Shown one piece after another: positions 9,320-18,551 of a stretch of 64,000 nucleotides of DNA. This DNA is from Bordetella genomosp. 7 (GTDB lineage: Bacteria > Pseudomonadota > Gammaproteobacteria > Burkholderiales > Burkholderiaceae_B). Below the pieces are notes generated by a model. It did not search any database, was not told the origin of the DNA, and worked only from the letters and a program-made list of their open reading frames with translations. The DNA lies in contig NZ_NEVK01000008.1 of assembly GCF_002261265.1 (NCBI RefSeq), positions 310,001-374,000 on the forward strand. Direction: 5' to 3'. The stretch's first letter is position 1. The number at the start of each line of letters is the position of its first letter. A program made the translations under genes and the position numbers.

Positions 9320-10441
9320 TCAATCCACCGGCTGCGGCTCGCCCTCGAATGTGTACCGGGTGAAAGACTGGCCGAACGAGGGCATGGCGGCTATATCCAT
9401 GGTCAGGCCGACAGGATCAATAATGATTGTTGCCACCGTGGCGGTGCGGCCACCGGTCAGGGTGCCGCGCGGCGGGCGGCACACCGAATAAGGCGTGGCC
9501 CAATCGTCGGCCAGGGCGCGCCGCACATCCGCCACACTGATGCGCGGGCCGCATGCATCGAGCAGTTCGCGCACGCGCCAGGCGCGATAGTACGTGTCCA
9601 CTGCATTGCGAAGCCCGGCTTCGCGCACCTTGCCCAATGCCACCTCGCTTATGAAATGGTTGGAATGGGTCAGCAGACCGTTCTGCGGCAACAGCGTAAA
9701 GCTCTCGTCCGGCACGCACTCAAAGTCCATCAGCCAGCCATCCTGGCTGACGATCATGTTGCTGGAGCACGCCTTGGGCGTGGCCGCCAGCAGTTGCATC
9801 GCGACAGCCACATGGCGCTGCTCGAGCGCGGCGCGGCGGATGCTGCTGAGGGGCACGCCGCTCTGCGTGTAATCGCGGTCGCAGCTGATGTAGTTGCCGG
9901 TGAGCGCCAAGCCGGCCGAATTGAGGCCGTGGCGCGCCAGGCCGCCGGCCTCTACCAGCGTGACCAGGCTCAAGCCATCTTCGCCCTGCACCCGCAGCAC
10001 GATAGTGCTATCGCGCGCGTCCGGATCCCAGTCCCAGTTATGGGCATGGATCATGCGGCCGTCGGCGCTGCGCTCGGGCATGACGATCGCGGCCGTGCAC
10101 TCGCCTTCGGCCGGGTCGATGGCAGCCTGGCGGCCCAGCAAGCGGGCCTTGGCAATGACCTCGGTACGCGCGTTGATCAGGACGACATCATCGAACGACA
10201 CGCCCGATCCGGCCGCGATGCCGCGCATTTCTTCGCCGTGCTCGGGCCGGAACGTCTCGATCTGCGCGGCGAACTCGGCAATCAGGGCGGCCTGGCCGGC
10301 CGGGTCGGTGCCTATCTTGTCGAGCTCGCCGCGATAGTAGCGGGCGCTGTGCGCAATGCGTTCGGGCACAGCGGCTCCGTATTGGCGGCCACGCTCAAAC
10401 GGCGCGCCGGAGATAGAAACGAAAGGAAAGGGGGTCTGCAT
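9320..10441 (-). CDS. C45-family Ntn-hydrolase (acyltransferase/amidase-like), copy A
   Basis: Predicted cytoplasmic Ntn-hydrolase of the peptidase C45 / acyl-CoA:6-aminopenicillanate acyltransferase family, 373 residues. Visible landmarks are an N-terminal FERGRQYGAAVP segment, LINARTEV, the likely nucleophile Cys115 in GECTAAIV, and the AHNWDWD oxyanion-pocket motif about 20 residues later. No signal peptide is seen. It is the last gene of the peptide-type ABC transporter operon. A second family member (13096–14235) lies in the same operon and is clearly homologous along its whole length. The family cleaves or transfers acyl groups on amide bonds; the true substrate is unknown. Confidence 0.85.
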   Translation of the reverse strand: MQTPFPFVSISGAPFERGRQYGAAVPERIAHSARYYRGELDKIGTDPAGQAALIAEFAAQIETFRPEHGEEMRGIAAGSGVSFDDVVLINARTEVIAKARLLGRQAAIDPAEGECTAAIVMPERSADGRMIHAHNWDWDPDARDSTIVLRVQGEDGLSLVTLVEAGGLARHGLNSAGLALTGNYISCDRDYTQSGVPLSSIRRAALEQRHVAVAMQLLAATPKACSSNMIVSQDGWLMDFECVPDESFTLLPQNGLLTHSNHFISEVALGKVREAGLRNAVDTYYRAWRVRELLDACGPRISVADVRRALADDWATPYSVCRPPRGTLTGGRTATVATIIIDPVGLTMDIAAMPSFGQSFTRYTFEGEPQPVD

Positions 10442-10473
10442 GTAAAGTCCGTATGAATAGTGTGGGCGGGAAA

Positions 10474-11508
10474 TCAGCGGCCGGAAGGCGTCAGCACAAG
10501 GCTGTCGCCGCGCACCTGCAATGAAGTGCCCAGCGCCAGCGAGCCTTGCAGCAGCAGGTCGCGCTCATGGGGCAGTGCACTTACCGGACGCACCAGGGTC
10601 TGGTTGGCGGCATTGCGCTGGGTGAACGACAGCTCGATCTCGCCCACCGTGCCCGCCCCATCAATGGCCACCCGCAACATGCTGCCCACCCAGTCGGTAT
10701 GGGGGTCGTTGTGGTGCGCCATCTGGAACGAAAAATTGCCCCCGCCATAGAAGATCGGCCGGCCGCGGTAGGTCTCGATGGGCAGAATCATGTGCGGGCC
10801 ATGCCCGAACACAATGTCGGCCCCTGCGTCCACCGCGGCGTGGGCGAATTCTCGCTGGTACTGCAGCACTTCGCGCCGGAAGCCCCAATGCAGCGACGCC
10901 ACCAACACGTCGGCCCGCTCGCGCAAGTCGGCCACGTCTTGCCGATAGCGTTGCAATGAATCCGGATCGGCCCAGGTAACTACCTGCGGGGGCACGCCCG
11001 GACGAGTACGGGCGGCCTGCTGCTCCAGCGCGGGGCGATAAGCCGTATGCCCCTTGATGACCGCCACGCCCGGCTGCCCCGGGCCTGCCTCATGGAAATC
11101 CGGCCAGTACACCGCGGTGCGCTGCAGAAAGCCGTAGCGCACCCCGGCCCGCTCGACGACCAGGCCGGCGCGCGCCTGCGTATCGTCCGCCCCCGCCCCC
11201 ACATGGCCGATACCCAGGCGATCGAGCTCGACCAGGGACGCCATGACCGCCTCGCGCCCGATGGTCACATTGTTGGCGTTGCCCGCCACTTGAACGCCGG
11301 CCTGGGCCAGCGCCGCGCCGACCGCTGGCGGCACATAGAAACCGCGCCGCTCCACGGCGTCGCCGGGCAGGTCATACAGGCAGCATTCCAGGTTGGCGAA
11401 CACCATGTCCGCCCGCCGCAGGGGCTCGCCGACGTGCTCGAACAAGCCGCTGGCGTCATTGACCCCGCGGAAGTTGATATCGCCTAGCAAATAAAGAACT
11501 TGTGGCAT
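10474..11508 (-). CDS. CapA-family (poly-gamma-glutamate synthesis-like) metallophosphatase-fold protein
   Basis: 344 residues from the ATG at 11508 (MPQVLYLLGDINFRG). CapA/PgsA signature pieces are visible: LGDINF, MVFANLECCL, VAGNANN, VLVASLHWGFR and DIVFGHGPHMILPIE. The open frame extends 53 codons upstream, but that part overlaps the end of the preceding binding-protein gene and looks non-coding. Unlike capsule-operon CapA proteins it has no signal peptide or membrane anchor and no capB/capC neighbours. Placed between a binding protein and a C45 hydrolase, it more likely processes an imported substrate than builds polyglutamate. That role is inference. Confidence 0.8.
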   Translation of the reverse strand: MPQVLYLLGDINFRGVNDASGLFEHVGEPLRRADMVFANLECCLYDLPGDAVERRGFYVPPAVGAALAQAGVQVAGNANNVTIGREAVMASLVELDRLGIGHVGAGADDTQARAGLVVERAGVRYGFLQRTAVYWPDFHEAGPGQPGVAVIKGHTAYRPALEQQAARTRPGVPPQVVTWADPDSLQRYRQDVADLRERADVLVASLHWGFRREVLQYQREFAHAAVDAGADIVFGHGPHMILPIETYRGRPIFYGGGNFSFQMAHHNDPHTDWVGSMLRVAIDGAGTVGEIELSFTQRNAANQTLVRPVSALPHERDLLLQGSLALGTSLQVRGDSLVLTPSGR

Positions 11509-11515
11509 GGCCGCG

Positions 11516-13063
11516 TCAATCCTTCTTGCTGACTTCCCAGAGCTGCGGGGTGCCGAAGACCGACGACTCGAAGCCGCTGACGTTCTTGCGGTACGCGCCC
11601 GTGGCCAGCGTATTGAAGATCGGGATAAGCGGGACCTGCTCAAGCATGCGGGCATGAAGATCGTCAAACATCTTCTGGCGCTGCGCGGGATCGGTCTCGC
11701 GCATGGACTGCGTCAGCAATTCCAGCGACTCGGCATCATCCCAGACTTTGCGCGGTTGCGTGTCTTTCGGGCCCATCACGCCCTCGAAACTGAGAGAGGG
11801 GTCCATCCGGCTGGAGTACGAGAACGACATCATCTGGTAATTGCCCTTTTGCCACTTGTCCTGCTGGGCGCCCCACTCCAGTACCTCGATGTCCGCATTG
11901 ATCCCGGCCTGCTGCAGCATGGCGTGAGCGATGACGGCAGCGTCGTAGTTGGGCTGGTTGCGCCGGTTAGTGGAAATAACGATCTTCTCGCCCTTGTAGC
12001 CAGCCTCGGCCAGCAGCTTCCGGACACGCGCCGGGTCATGCTGGAAGCCGCGCGCCTGTGCCTCGCCGAAAAACGGCGACTCGCTGGGCACCAGGGAGTT
12101 ATTGGGCTCGGCCAGGCCGTAGGTCACGCCATCGACCAATTGCTTGTAATCGAGCGCGGCGGCAATGGCCTGGCGCAGCTTGGTATTGGACAGCAGCTTG
12201 TCGCGCGTCTGCAGCGGAAAGGTGGTGGGAGACAATTGCGGCGACACGGTCGTCGCGATATCGGCATGGTTCTGCAGCTCGCTCATCTCTGAATAGGGCA
12301 CCTTCGACATGAGATCGATCGCGCCGCTTGCGAGCGCCGTCTTGGCAGTGGCCGGATCCGAAATGACCACAAAGCGCACTTCGTCGACCAGCGGGCGCTT
12401 GCTGCCCACATAGCCGTCGGGCCCGCCGGGCAGGCTGGCGTAGTCGTCATTGCGCACCAGGCTGATGTATTCGCGCTGGCGCCATTCGCCCAGCTTGAAC
12501 GGGCCCGTGCCTATCGGCTTGTCCCACGTGCCGTCCGCCTTCAGCGAATCGCGGTGCGTAATAGCCGTCATGCCGCAGTCATTGCGCGCCAGCGAACTCA
12601 AAAACAGCGGATCAGGATGGTTAATGCGGAACACCACCGTCTTGGCATCGGGCGCCGTGACTTCCTCTACTTTCAACCGCACCCGTCCGTCGAAATCAGA
12701 CAGGCAGCGCCACCCCGTCTTGGGGTCCATGAAACGGTTCCAGCTCCACAGCACGTCGTCGGCCGTCAGCGGCTTGCCGTTGTGGAACTTCACCCCCTCG
12801 CGCAGGTGAAACGTATACGCCAGGCCATCGTCCGACACCTCGATGCGCTCGGCCAGCAAAGGCTGCGGCTGCCCTTTCGCGTCGTAGCCCACCAGACCTT
12901 CCACCATGTGCAGGACCACTCCGTCGGTGTTGCCATCGCGGTTGACGCCGGGGTCAGTGCTGCGGATATCGGCGTCCTGGTGGACGCGCAGGGTCGTGGC
13001 AGCCACGGTGCTCGTGGCGCACAGCGCGGCTACGGCCGCGGTAAGAAGAAAATGCTTTTGCAT
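11516..13063 (-). CDS. Periplasmic oligopeptide-type ABC substrate-binding protein, copy 1
   Basis: SBP_bac_5 (DppA/OppA-like) periplasmic receptor, 515 residues. It has a Sec signal peptide (MQKHFLLTAAVAALCATSTVA) and then the family core, with LVGYDAKGQPQPLLAERIEV, FHLREGVKFHNGKPLTADDV and GTGPFKLGEW. Its first half is almost identical to the second binding protein of the operon (14267–15844), while the second half has diverged, suggesting duplication plus gene conversion. It sits between copy B of the C45 hydrolase (upstream) and capA (downstream), all co-directional with short gaps. Ligand unknown; peptides or acylated amino acids are plausible from family and context. Confidence 0.92.
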   Translation of the reverse strand: MQKHFLLTAAVAALCATSTVAATTLRVHQDADIRSTDPGVNRDGNTDGVVLHMVEGLVGYDAKGQPQPLLAERIEVSDDGLAYTFHLREGVKFHNGKPLTADDVLWSWNRFMDPKTGWRCLSDFDGRVRLKVEEVTAPDAKTVVFRINHPDPLFLSSLARNDCGMTAITHRDSLKADGTWDKPIGTGPFKLGEWRQREYISLVRNDDYASLPGGPDGYVGSKRPLVDEVRFVVISDPATAKTALASGAIDLMSKVPYSEMSELQNHADIATTVSPQLSPTTFPLQTRDKLLSNTKLRQAIAAALDYKQLVDGVTYGLAEPNNSLVPSESPFFGEAQARGFQHDPARVRKLLAEAGYKGEKIVISTNRRNQPNYDAAVIAHAMLQQAGINADIEVLEWGAQQDKWQKGNYQMMSFSYSSRMDPSLSFEGVMGPKDTQPRKVWDDAESLELLTQSMRETDPAQRQKMFDDLHARMLEQVPLIPIFNTLATGAYRKNVSGFESSVFGTPQLWEVSKKD

Positions 13064-13095
13064 TCAGATTGCTCCGTCTAGAAGGCAAAGAAAAA

Positions 13096-14235
13096 TCAAA
13101 AACTGGCCTGGCTGCCCCGCGCTATGCCATACGTGGCATAGCGCGGCTCCAGGCAAGGCATGCGGGCCACGGCCATGGTTCCGGCGGCCGGCTCCATAAG
13201 CAGCGTGGCAGTAGTACTGGATGGGTAACCCTGACCGCCCATGCGCGGCGGCCGGCACACGGAATATGGGCTGGCGTGGCGGTCGTCAAAGGCCTGCTTG
13301 AGGTGGTCGAGGCCGACGAGGGGGCCCGCCGACCGCAAGGCCTGGAGTACGCGCACGTCCCGATTCGGGCTCTCGGGCGACGTCGCCATGCCGGTCTCGC
13401 GGAGTTTGCCCAGCGCCACGCGCGTACTCCAGTGATTGGCGTGCACCAGCAGCCCGTCTTCCGGATACTGCAAAAAGGTCTCGTCGGGCGCGCATTCCAG
13501 GTTCACCGACAGGCCCAGGCTGGTGCCCAGCATGACGTTGCACGAGCAGGCCTTGGGCGTGGCGGCAACAATCTGCAGCGCGACGGCATAGTGCTCTTGC
13601 TCGAGCGCCTTGCGACGCACCAGCGGCAGCGGTATGCCGCTCTGGGTGTAATCGCGGCTGCTAGCCAGGCCGTTACCGTTCAGGACGATCCCGGCGGAGT
13701 TCATGCCGTAGCGCGCCAGGCCGCCCGCTTCGACAAAGGTGAGCACGTCCGGGCCGTCTTCGCGAAGAACGCGCAAGATAATGACCGTATCGGCGCAGTC
13801 CACCCGGTTATCCCAGTTCTGGCCTTGCAGCAGGTTGCCGCTGGCGCTGCGCGCGGGCAGCACGGCCGCGCTGGTGCAGGCATCATCAGCGTCGGGTTGA
13901 GGCCCATCGGCGCGAGCCGCTCTGGACAAGCGGGCCTGCGTCACGATTTCGGTACGCGCGTTGATCATCAGCACTTCGTCAAAGCGCACACCGGCACCAT
14001 CGGCGACGCCTTGCATTTCGTCCAGGTAGGCCGGTTCGAACTCGGCAATCTGGCGGCGGAATTCGCCTATCAGCTGGTCCAGCCGACTGGCCGGAAAGCC
14101 GAATTCATTGAGCGCGCGGGCATAAATGTCTGCGCTGCGCCGCACCCGGCGCGCCGCCTGCTCGCCGTGCTGGCGGCCGCGCTCATAGGGGGTGCCATGC
14201 ACCTCGACCAGCGGAAAAAATATGTTGTCGTCCAT
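13096..14235 (-). CDS. C45-family Ntn-hydrolase (acyltransferase/amidase-like), copy B
   Basis: 379-residue paralogue of the protein at 9320–10441. It shares YERGRQHGEQAARR, MINARTEIVTQARL, a Cys-Thr pair at Cys120 (DDACTSAAVLPARS) as probable nucleophile, and GLARYGMNSAGIVLNGNGL. The motif equivalent to AHNWDWD is QGQNWDN here, so the His is replaced by Gln while the Asn and Asp are kept, which could tune specificity. No signal peptide. It lies between the two binding-protein genes, giving a repeated binding-protein/hydrolase pair. Confidence 0.85.
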   Translation of the reverse strand: MDDNIFFPLVEVHGTPYERGRQHGEQAARRVRRSADIYARALNEFGFPASRLDQLIGEFRRQIAEFEPAYLDEMQGVADGAGVRFDEVLMINARTEIVTQARLSRAARADGPQPDADDACTSAAVLPARSASGNLLQGQNWDNRVDCADTVIILRVLREDGPDVLTFVEAGGLARYGMNSAGIVLNGNGLASSRDYTQSGIPLPLVRRKALEQEHYAVALQIVAATPKACSCNVMLGTSLGLSVNLECAPDETFLQYPEDGLLVHANHWSTRVALGKLRETGMATSPESPNRDVRVLQALRSAGPLVGLDHLKQAFDDRHASPYSVCRPPRMGGQGYPSSTTATLLMEPAAGTMAVARMPCLEPRYATYGIARGSQASF

Positions 14236-14266
14236 GGGTTCTCTTCAAAAGCCGGCTCGTTGGCGC

Positions 14267-15844
14267 TTAGCCACCGGCCGGGCCTTGTTTGGCGACTTCC
14301 CAGAGCCGCGGGCTGCCAAATACCGATGCGCGATAGCCGGTTACGTCGTTACGCGCCACATCGTTGACCAAGGTGTTGAACAGCACGATCAGCGGCACCT
14401 GGTCGATAGCATTGCGATGCAACTGGTCGAAGGCGGCCTGGCGGGCAGCGGGGTCGGCCTGGCGCATGGCGTCGGCCAGCAAGGCGAGCGACGCCGGGTC
14501 TTCCCATACCTTGCGCGGCTGGGTGGCCTTGGGGCCCATCACCGATTCGTAGCTCAGGGCGGGATCGAGGCGGGCGGAATAGCCGAACGCCATCAGCTGA
14601 TAATTGCCCTTTTGCCATTTGTCCTGCTGCGCGCCCCACTCCACCACTTCGAGCTCGGCATTGATGCCGGCCTGCTGCAACATGGCCTGGGCGATCAGCG
14701 CCATATCAAAATGGTGCGTGTACTGTTTATTGGTGGTGATCAGCAGGCGCTCGCCCCGATAGCCCGCTTCGGCAAGCAGCTGCTTGATGCGGGTGGCGTC
14801 GTGTGTAAACGCCTGCTTCTGGACTGCCGTGTGATAGGGCGACGACAACGGCACGACAGACTGGTTGGGCTCGGCCAACCCATAGGTCACGCCGTCAACC
14901 AGCTGCTTGTAATCGATCGCGGCGGCGATGGCACGACGCATGGCCAGTTTGCCCAGCAGCGGATCAGTCGTCTGGAACAAAAGCGTATTGGGCGCCCAGA
15001 TCGACGACGGATAAACGGTAAGACTCGGGTCTTTCTTGAGTTCTGCCGCCTCGGCGTAGGGCAGGCGATGCAGAATGTCGATGTCGCCGCGTTGAAGGGC
15101 CGCCTTGGCGGTTGCCGCGTCGGGAATCACCACAAAGCGCACTTCGTCGACCAGCGGGCGCTTGCTGCCCACATAGCCGTCGGGCCCGCCGGGCAGGCTG
15201 GCGTAGTCGTCGTTGCGCACCAGGCTGATGTATTCGCGCTGGCGCCATTCGCCCAGCTTGAACGGGCCCGTGCCTATCGGCTTGTCCCACGTGCCGTCCG
15301 CCTTCAGCGAATCGCGGTGCGTAATAGCCGTCATGCCGCAGTCATTGCGCGCCAGCGAACTCAAAAACAGCGGATCAGGATGATTGATGCGGAACACCAC
15401 CGTCCTGGCATCGGGCGCCGTGACCTCTTCTACCTTCAAGCGCACACGGCCGTCGAAGTCAGACAGGCAGCGCCAACCCGTCTTGGGGTCCATAAAGCGG
15501 TTCCAGCTCCACAGCACATCGTCGGCCGTCAGCGGCTTGCCGTTGTGGAATTTCACCCCCTCGCGCAAGTGAAATGTATACGCCAGGCCATCATCCGACA
15601 CCTCGATGCGCTCGGCCAGCAAAGGCTGCGGTTGGCCTTTCGCGTCGTAACCTACCAGGCCTTCCACCATGTGCAGCACCACCGAATCAGTGTTGTTGTC
15701 ACGGTTGACGCCGGGATCGGTGCTGCGAATGTCTGAATTAGTGTGGATGCGCAGGGTAGTGGCCGTGGCCGGCGCGGCATCCAGGACGCCCGCTGCAAGC
15801 AAACTGCCGGCAAGGAAAAAAGCGGGTAAGCGCGGTCGATGCAT
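14267..15844 (-). CDS. Periplasmic oligopeptide-type ABC substrate-binding protein, copy 2
   Basis: 525-residue SBP_bac_5 protein with an N-terminal signal peptide (hydrophobic residues about 8–30, ending in AAPATA). Residues about 40–250 are nearly identical to copy 1 (11516–13063). Beyond that only scattered blocks match, such as RQAIAAALDYKQLVDGVTYG in copy 1 versus RRAIAAAIDYKQLVDGVTYG here. It follows the double ATPase gene in the transcript, the usual place for the receptor of a Dpp/Gsi-type system. The two divergent C-terminal lobes suggest that the receptors bind different ligands for the same permease. Confidence 0.92.
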   Translation of the reverse strand: MHRPRLPAFFLAGSLLAAGVLDAAPATATTLRIHTNSDIRSTDPGVNRDNNTDSVVLHMVEGLVGYDAKGQPQPLLAERIEVSDDGLAYTFHLREGVKFHNGKPLTADDVLWSWNRFMDPKTGWRCLSDFDGRVRLKVEEVTAPDARTVVFRINHPDPLFLSSLARNDCGMTAITHRDSLKADGTWDKPIGTGPFKLGEWRQREYISLVRNDDYASLPGGPDGYVGSKRPLVDEVRFVVIPDAATAKAALQRGDIDILHRLPYAEAAELKKDPSLTVYPSSIWAPNTLLFQTTDPLLGKLAMRRAIAAAIDYKQLVDGVTYGLAEPNQSVVPLSSPYHTAVQKQAFTHDATRIKQLLAEAGYRGERLLITTNKQYTHHFDMALIAQAMLQQAGINAELEVVEWGAQQDKWQKGNYQLMAFGYSARLDPALSYESVMGPKATQPRKVWEDPASLALLADAMRQADPAARQAAFDQLHRNAIDQVPLIVLFNTLVNDVARNDVTGYRASVFGSPRLWEVAKQGPAGG

Positions 15845-15952
15845 GGAAGTCTCCCAAGGTGGATAGTCGGCCTTGCGGCCGCTTATGGTTTTGTGTTGCC
15901 CGCGCCTGGCGGCTATTGCACACCGGCCTGGCGCGAGCCGCGGGGTGCGCCT

Positions 15953-17668
15953 CTAACCGGGCTGGGCCGCGGTATCGTCAAACCGCCAGCGCAGCCGCAC
16001 CCCGCCCGCGTCATTGGCATCCAGCGCGGGAATAGCCGACAGCAGGCGGCGGGTATAGGATTCGCGCGGATGGTCGAAGATGGCATCGCGTGTCCCTTCT
16101 TCGACGATGCGCCCGTCCTGCATCACGACGACACGGTCGGCCACCTGTTCGACCACGCTCAGGTCGTGGCTGATGAACAGACACGAGAACCCGTGCTTGC
16201 GCTGCAACTGCGCGAACAGCTCCAGCACTTGCGCCCGCACCGTGACATCCAGGGCCGAAACCGGCTCGTCGGCAATCACGAAAGCAGGGCGCCGCACCAC
16301 CGCGCGCGCAATGGCCACCCGCTGGCGCTGCCCGCCCGACAACTCGTGCGGAAAGCGGCGCGCATAGTTCTCGTCCAGCCCTACCTCGCGCAACACCTCT
16401 GCCACCCTGGCCAGGCGGTCCTGCCGGCCCAGCTGCGGCATCTGGCGCAGCCCTTCGCCCACCAGCTCGCCGATGGTCATCCGGGGGTTGAGCGATGAAT
16501 AAGGGTCCTGGAACACCATCTGGCAGTTCAACCGGTAGTCTTTCCAGCCCGCATCCGACTGCTCGATGGAACGGCCGCGGAACATGATGGTTCCGGAGCT
16601 AGGCTGGATCAATCCGGCAATGGCGCGGCCCAGGGTGGTCTTGCCGGAGCCCGAGCCGCCCACCACCGCCACCACTTCGCCGGGCCGGATCTCGATATCG
16701 ATGCCGTGCAGCGCCCGCTTGGGCGCCGTGCGCCGCAACAGTCGCTGCCGCCCCGGATACTCCACAACCAGCTTGCTGACAGACACCAGGGGCGCCGCGT
16801 CAGGAACCGCGCGCGCTTCGCCACGCCGCGGCATCGCGGCGAGCAGGCGCTGCGTATAGGGATGCTGGGGACGGGCAAGCAGGTCTTGCGTGGTGCCGCG
16901 TTCTACCGCTTCGCCGTTGCGCATCACTACCACCCGCTCGGTATAGCGGGCCACCATGGCGAGGTCATGGCTGATCATCAGCACCGCCGTATTGCGGGCC
17001 CGGGTCAGCTCCACCATCAGTTCAAGTACGTCGCGCTGCACCACCGCGTCGAGCGCCGTGGTGGGTTCATCCGCCACCAACAGGGCAGGCTCGAGCAGCA
17101 TCACGGCCGCCAGCATCATGCGCTGGCGCATGCCGCCCGAGAACTCATGCGGCCAGGCCGTCAGTGCGGCCTGAGGGTCGCGGATTCCCACTCGAGTAAG
17201 CATGTCGAGAATCAGCGTCCGCCGCCTGCTTGCGTTCAGGTCTTTGCGATGCAGGGCCAGGCCCTCATCTAGCTGGCGCCCGATGGTCATAGACGGGTTG
17301 AGCGAAGTCATGGGTTCCTGGAACACCATGCCGATGCGCGCGCCACGCAATTGCCGCAATTGCGCCTGGCTGGCGTGCGTCAGGTCCTGCCCCTCGAACA
17401 GGATGGCGCCGCCCGCACGTACCAGCGGCGGCGGGGTCAAGCCCAGTATGGCCCGGGCCGCCTGCGTCTTGCCGCTGCCAGACTCTCCGACAATGCCCAC
17501 CATCTCGCCCGGCGCGACGTCGAATGACACCTGCTTGACGATCTCGCGCCCATGGCGGCCCACCGTAAGTGTCAGGTCGCGCACCTCGACCAGCTTGCCG
17601 GCGCCTTTTACGCCGCGCTGCAATTCGCTATTGCCCATATTTACCGATCCGTGACTGGTTGCGGCCAT
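15953..17668 (-). CDS. Fused oligopeptide-type ABC transporter ATPase (two nucleotide-binding domains)
   Basis: Cytoplasmic energy-coupling protein, 571 residues, with two complete ABC cassettes in one chain, like GsiA. NBD1: Walker A GIVGESGSGKTQ, signature FSGGMRQRMM, Walker B LLVADEPTTALD. NBD2: Walker A VVGGSGSGKTTLGR, signature LSGGQRQRVAIARA, Walker B FVIADEPVSALD, each followed by an H-loop (MISHDL, FISHDL). The ATG at 17668 is chosen because it comes one base after the stop of the upstream permease gene; the longer frame would overlap that gene by about 50 bases. An internal ATG at 17641 is a weaker alternative. Confidence 0.92.
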   Translation of the reverse strand: MAATSHGSVNMGNSELQRGVKGAGKLVEVRDLTLTVGRHGREIVKQVSFDVAPGEMVGIVGESGSGKTQAARAILGLTPPPLVRAGGAILFEGQDLTHASQAQLRQLRGARIGMVFQEPMTSLNPSMTIGRQLDEGLALHRKDLNASRRRTLILDMLTRVGIRDPQAALTAWPHEFSGGMRQRMMLAAVMLLEPALLVADEPTTALDAVVQRDVLELMVELTRARNTAVLMISHDLAMVARYTERVVVMRNGEAVERGTTQDLLARPQHPYTQRLLAAMPRRGEARAVPDAAPLVSVSKLVVEYPGRQRLLRRTAPKRALHGIDIEIRPGEVVAVVGGSGSGKTTLGRAIAGLIQPSSGTIMFRGRSIEQSDAGWKDYRLNCQMVFQDPYSSLNPRMTIGELVGEGLRQMPQLGRQDRLARVAEVLREVGLDENYARRFPHELSGGQRQRVAIARAVVRRPAFVIADEPVSALDVTVRAQVLELFAQLQRKHGFSCLFISHDLSVVEQVADRVVVMQDGRIVEEGTRDAIFDHPRESYTRRLLSAIPALDANDAGGVRLRWRFDDTAAQPG

Positions 17669-17669
17669 C

Positions 17670-18551
17670 TCAATGGTCCCCGCCGCGCATGCGCGGATCC
17701 AGGCGATCGCGAATTGCATCGCCCAGCAGATTGATCCCCAGCAGCGTTAGCGCAATACACAACCCGGGCAGAACGCTCAAATACGCGGCCTGCGCCATGA
17801 ATGGCCGCGCCGAGGCCAGCATGTTGCCCCAGGTGGGCGCGGGGGGCGGCACGCCCAGCCCCAGAAATGACAGCGCGCTTTCAGCCAGAATGACCCAGCC
17901 GAACATCGAAGTGGCCAGCACCGTCAGCGGCGCTATACAGTTGGGCAGCACGTGGTGCAGCATCGTGTAGTACTCGGAATTTCCCAGCACTCGCGACGAT
18001 TCGATGAATTCCCGTTCGCGCAGCGACAGCACCGCCCCACGCACGATGCGGGTCACCGAAGGGGTATAGGCCAGCCCCAGGGCCAGGACGATGCCGTATT
18101 TGTTGGCGCCCACCACAGCCAGCAAGGCCAGGGCCAGCAACAGGCCCGGAAATGCCAGCAGCGCGTTATTGAAGGCCATGACGATACGGTCAGTCCAGCC
18201 GCGCAGGAAACCCGTCAGCACGCCCACCGAGGTGCCGATCACGACCGCGAAACCTACCGTCAGCACGCTGATCCATACGCTGGTGGACGCCCCGGCCATC
18301 AGCCGCGAGAGCACGTCCCGCCCGAATTCGTCGGTTCCCAGCCAATACTGGCCTCCCGGGGCCTTCAGGCGTGCCGTGAAATTGATGGCCAGGGGATCAT
18401 ACGGCGTCCATACGGCTCCGAGCAGCGCGGCGACCAACAGAATGCCGATCAGAATGCCGCCGAGAAGCGCGTTGGGAGCCAGCTTGCGCCGCCTGGCCGG
18501 CGCGGGGACCGCGCCCGCGGGCTGTGTCGTCGTAAGATTGGGCATAGTCAT
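17670..18551 (-). CDS. Oligopeptide-type ABC transporter permease, DppC-like
   Basis: Inner-membrane permease with an N-terminal OppC_N segment and a BPD_transp_1 domain; 293 residues from the ATG at 18551. The first membrane helix is LLGGILIGILLVAALLGAV. The family motif WLGTDEFGRDVLSRLM marks the start of the core, and the EAA loop reads RESSRVLGNSEY-like (EFIESSRVLGNSEYY). The ATG overlaps the DppB-like stop (ATGA), indicating coupled translation. The open frame extends far upstream, but that part is antisense-like noise over the other permease gene. Confidence 0.92.
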   Translation of the reverse strand: MTMPNLTTTQPAGAVPAPARRRKLAPNALLGGILIGILLVAALLGAVWTPYDPLAINFTARLKAPGGQYWLGTDEFGRDVLSRLMAGASTSVWISVLTVGFAVVIGTSVGVLTGFLRGWTDRIVMAFNNALLAFPGLLLALALLAVVGANKYGIVLALGLAYTPSVTRIVRGAVLSLREREFIESSRVLGNSEYYTMLHHVLPNCIAPLTVLATSMFGWVILAESALSFLGLGVPPPAPTWGNMLASARPFMAQAAYLSVLPGLCIALTLLGINLLGDAIRDRLDPRMRGGDH

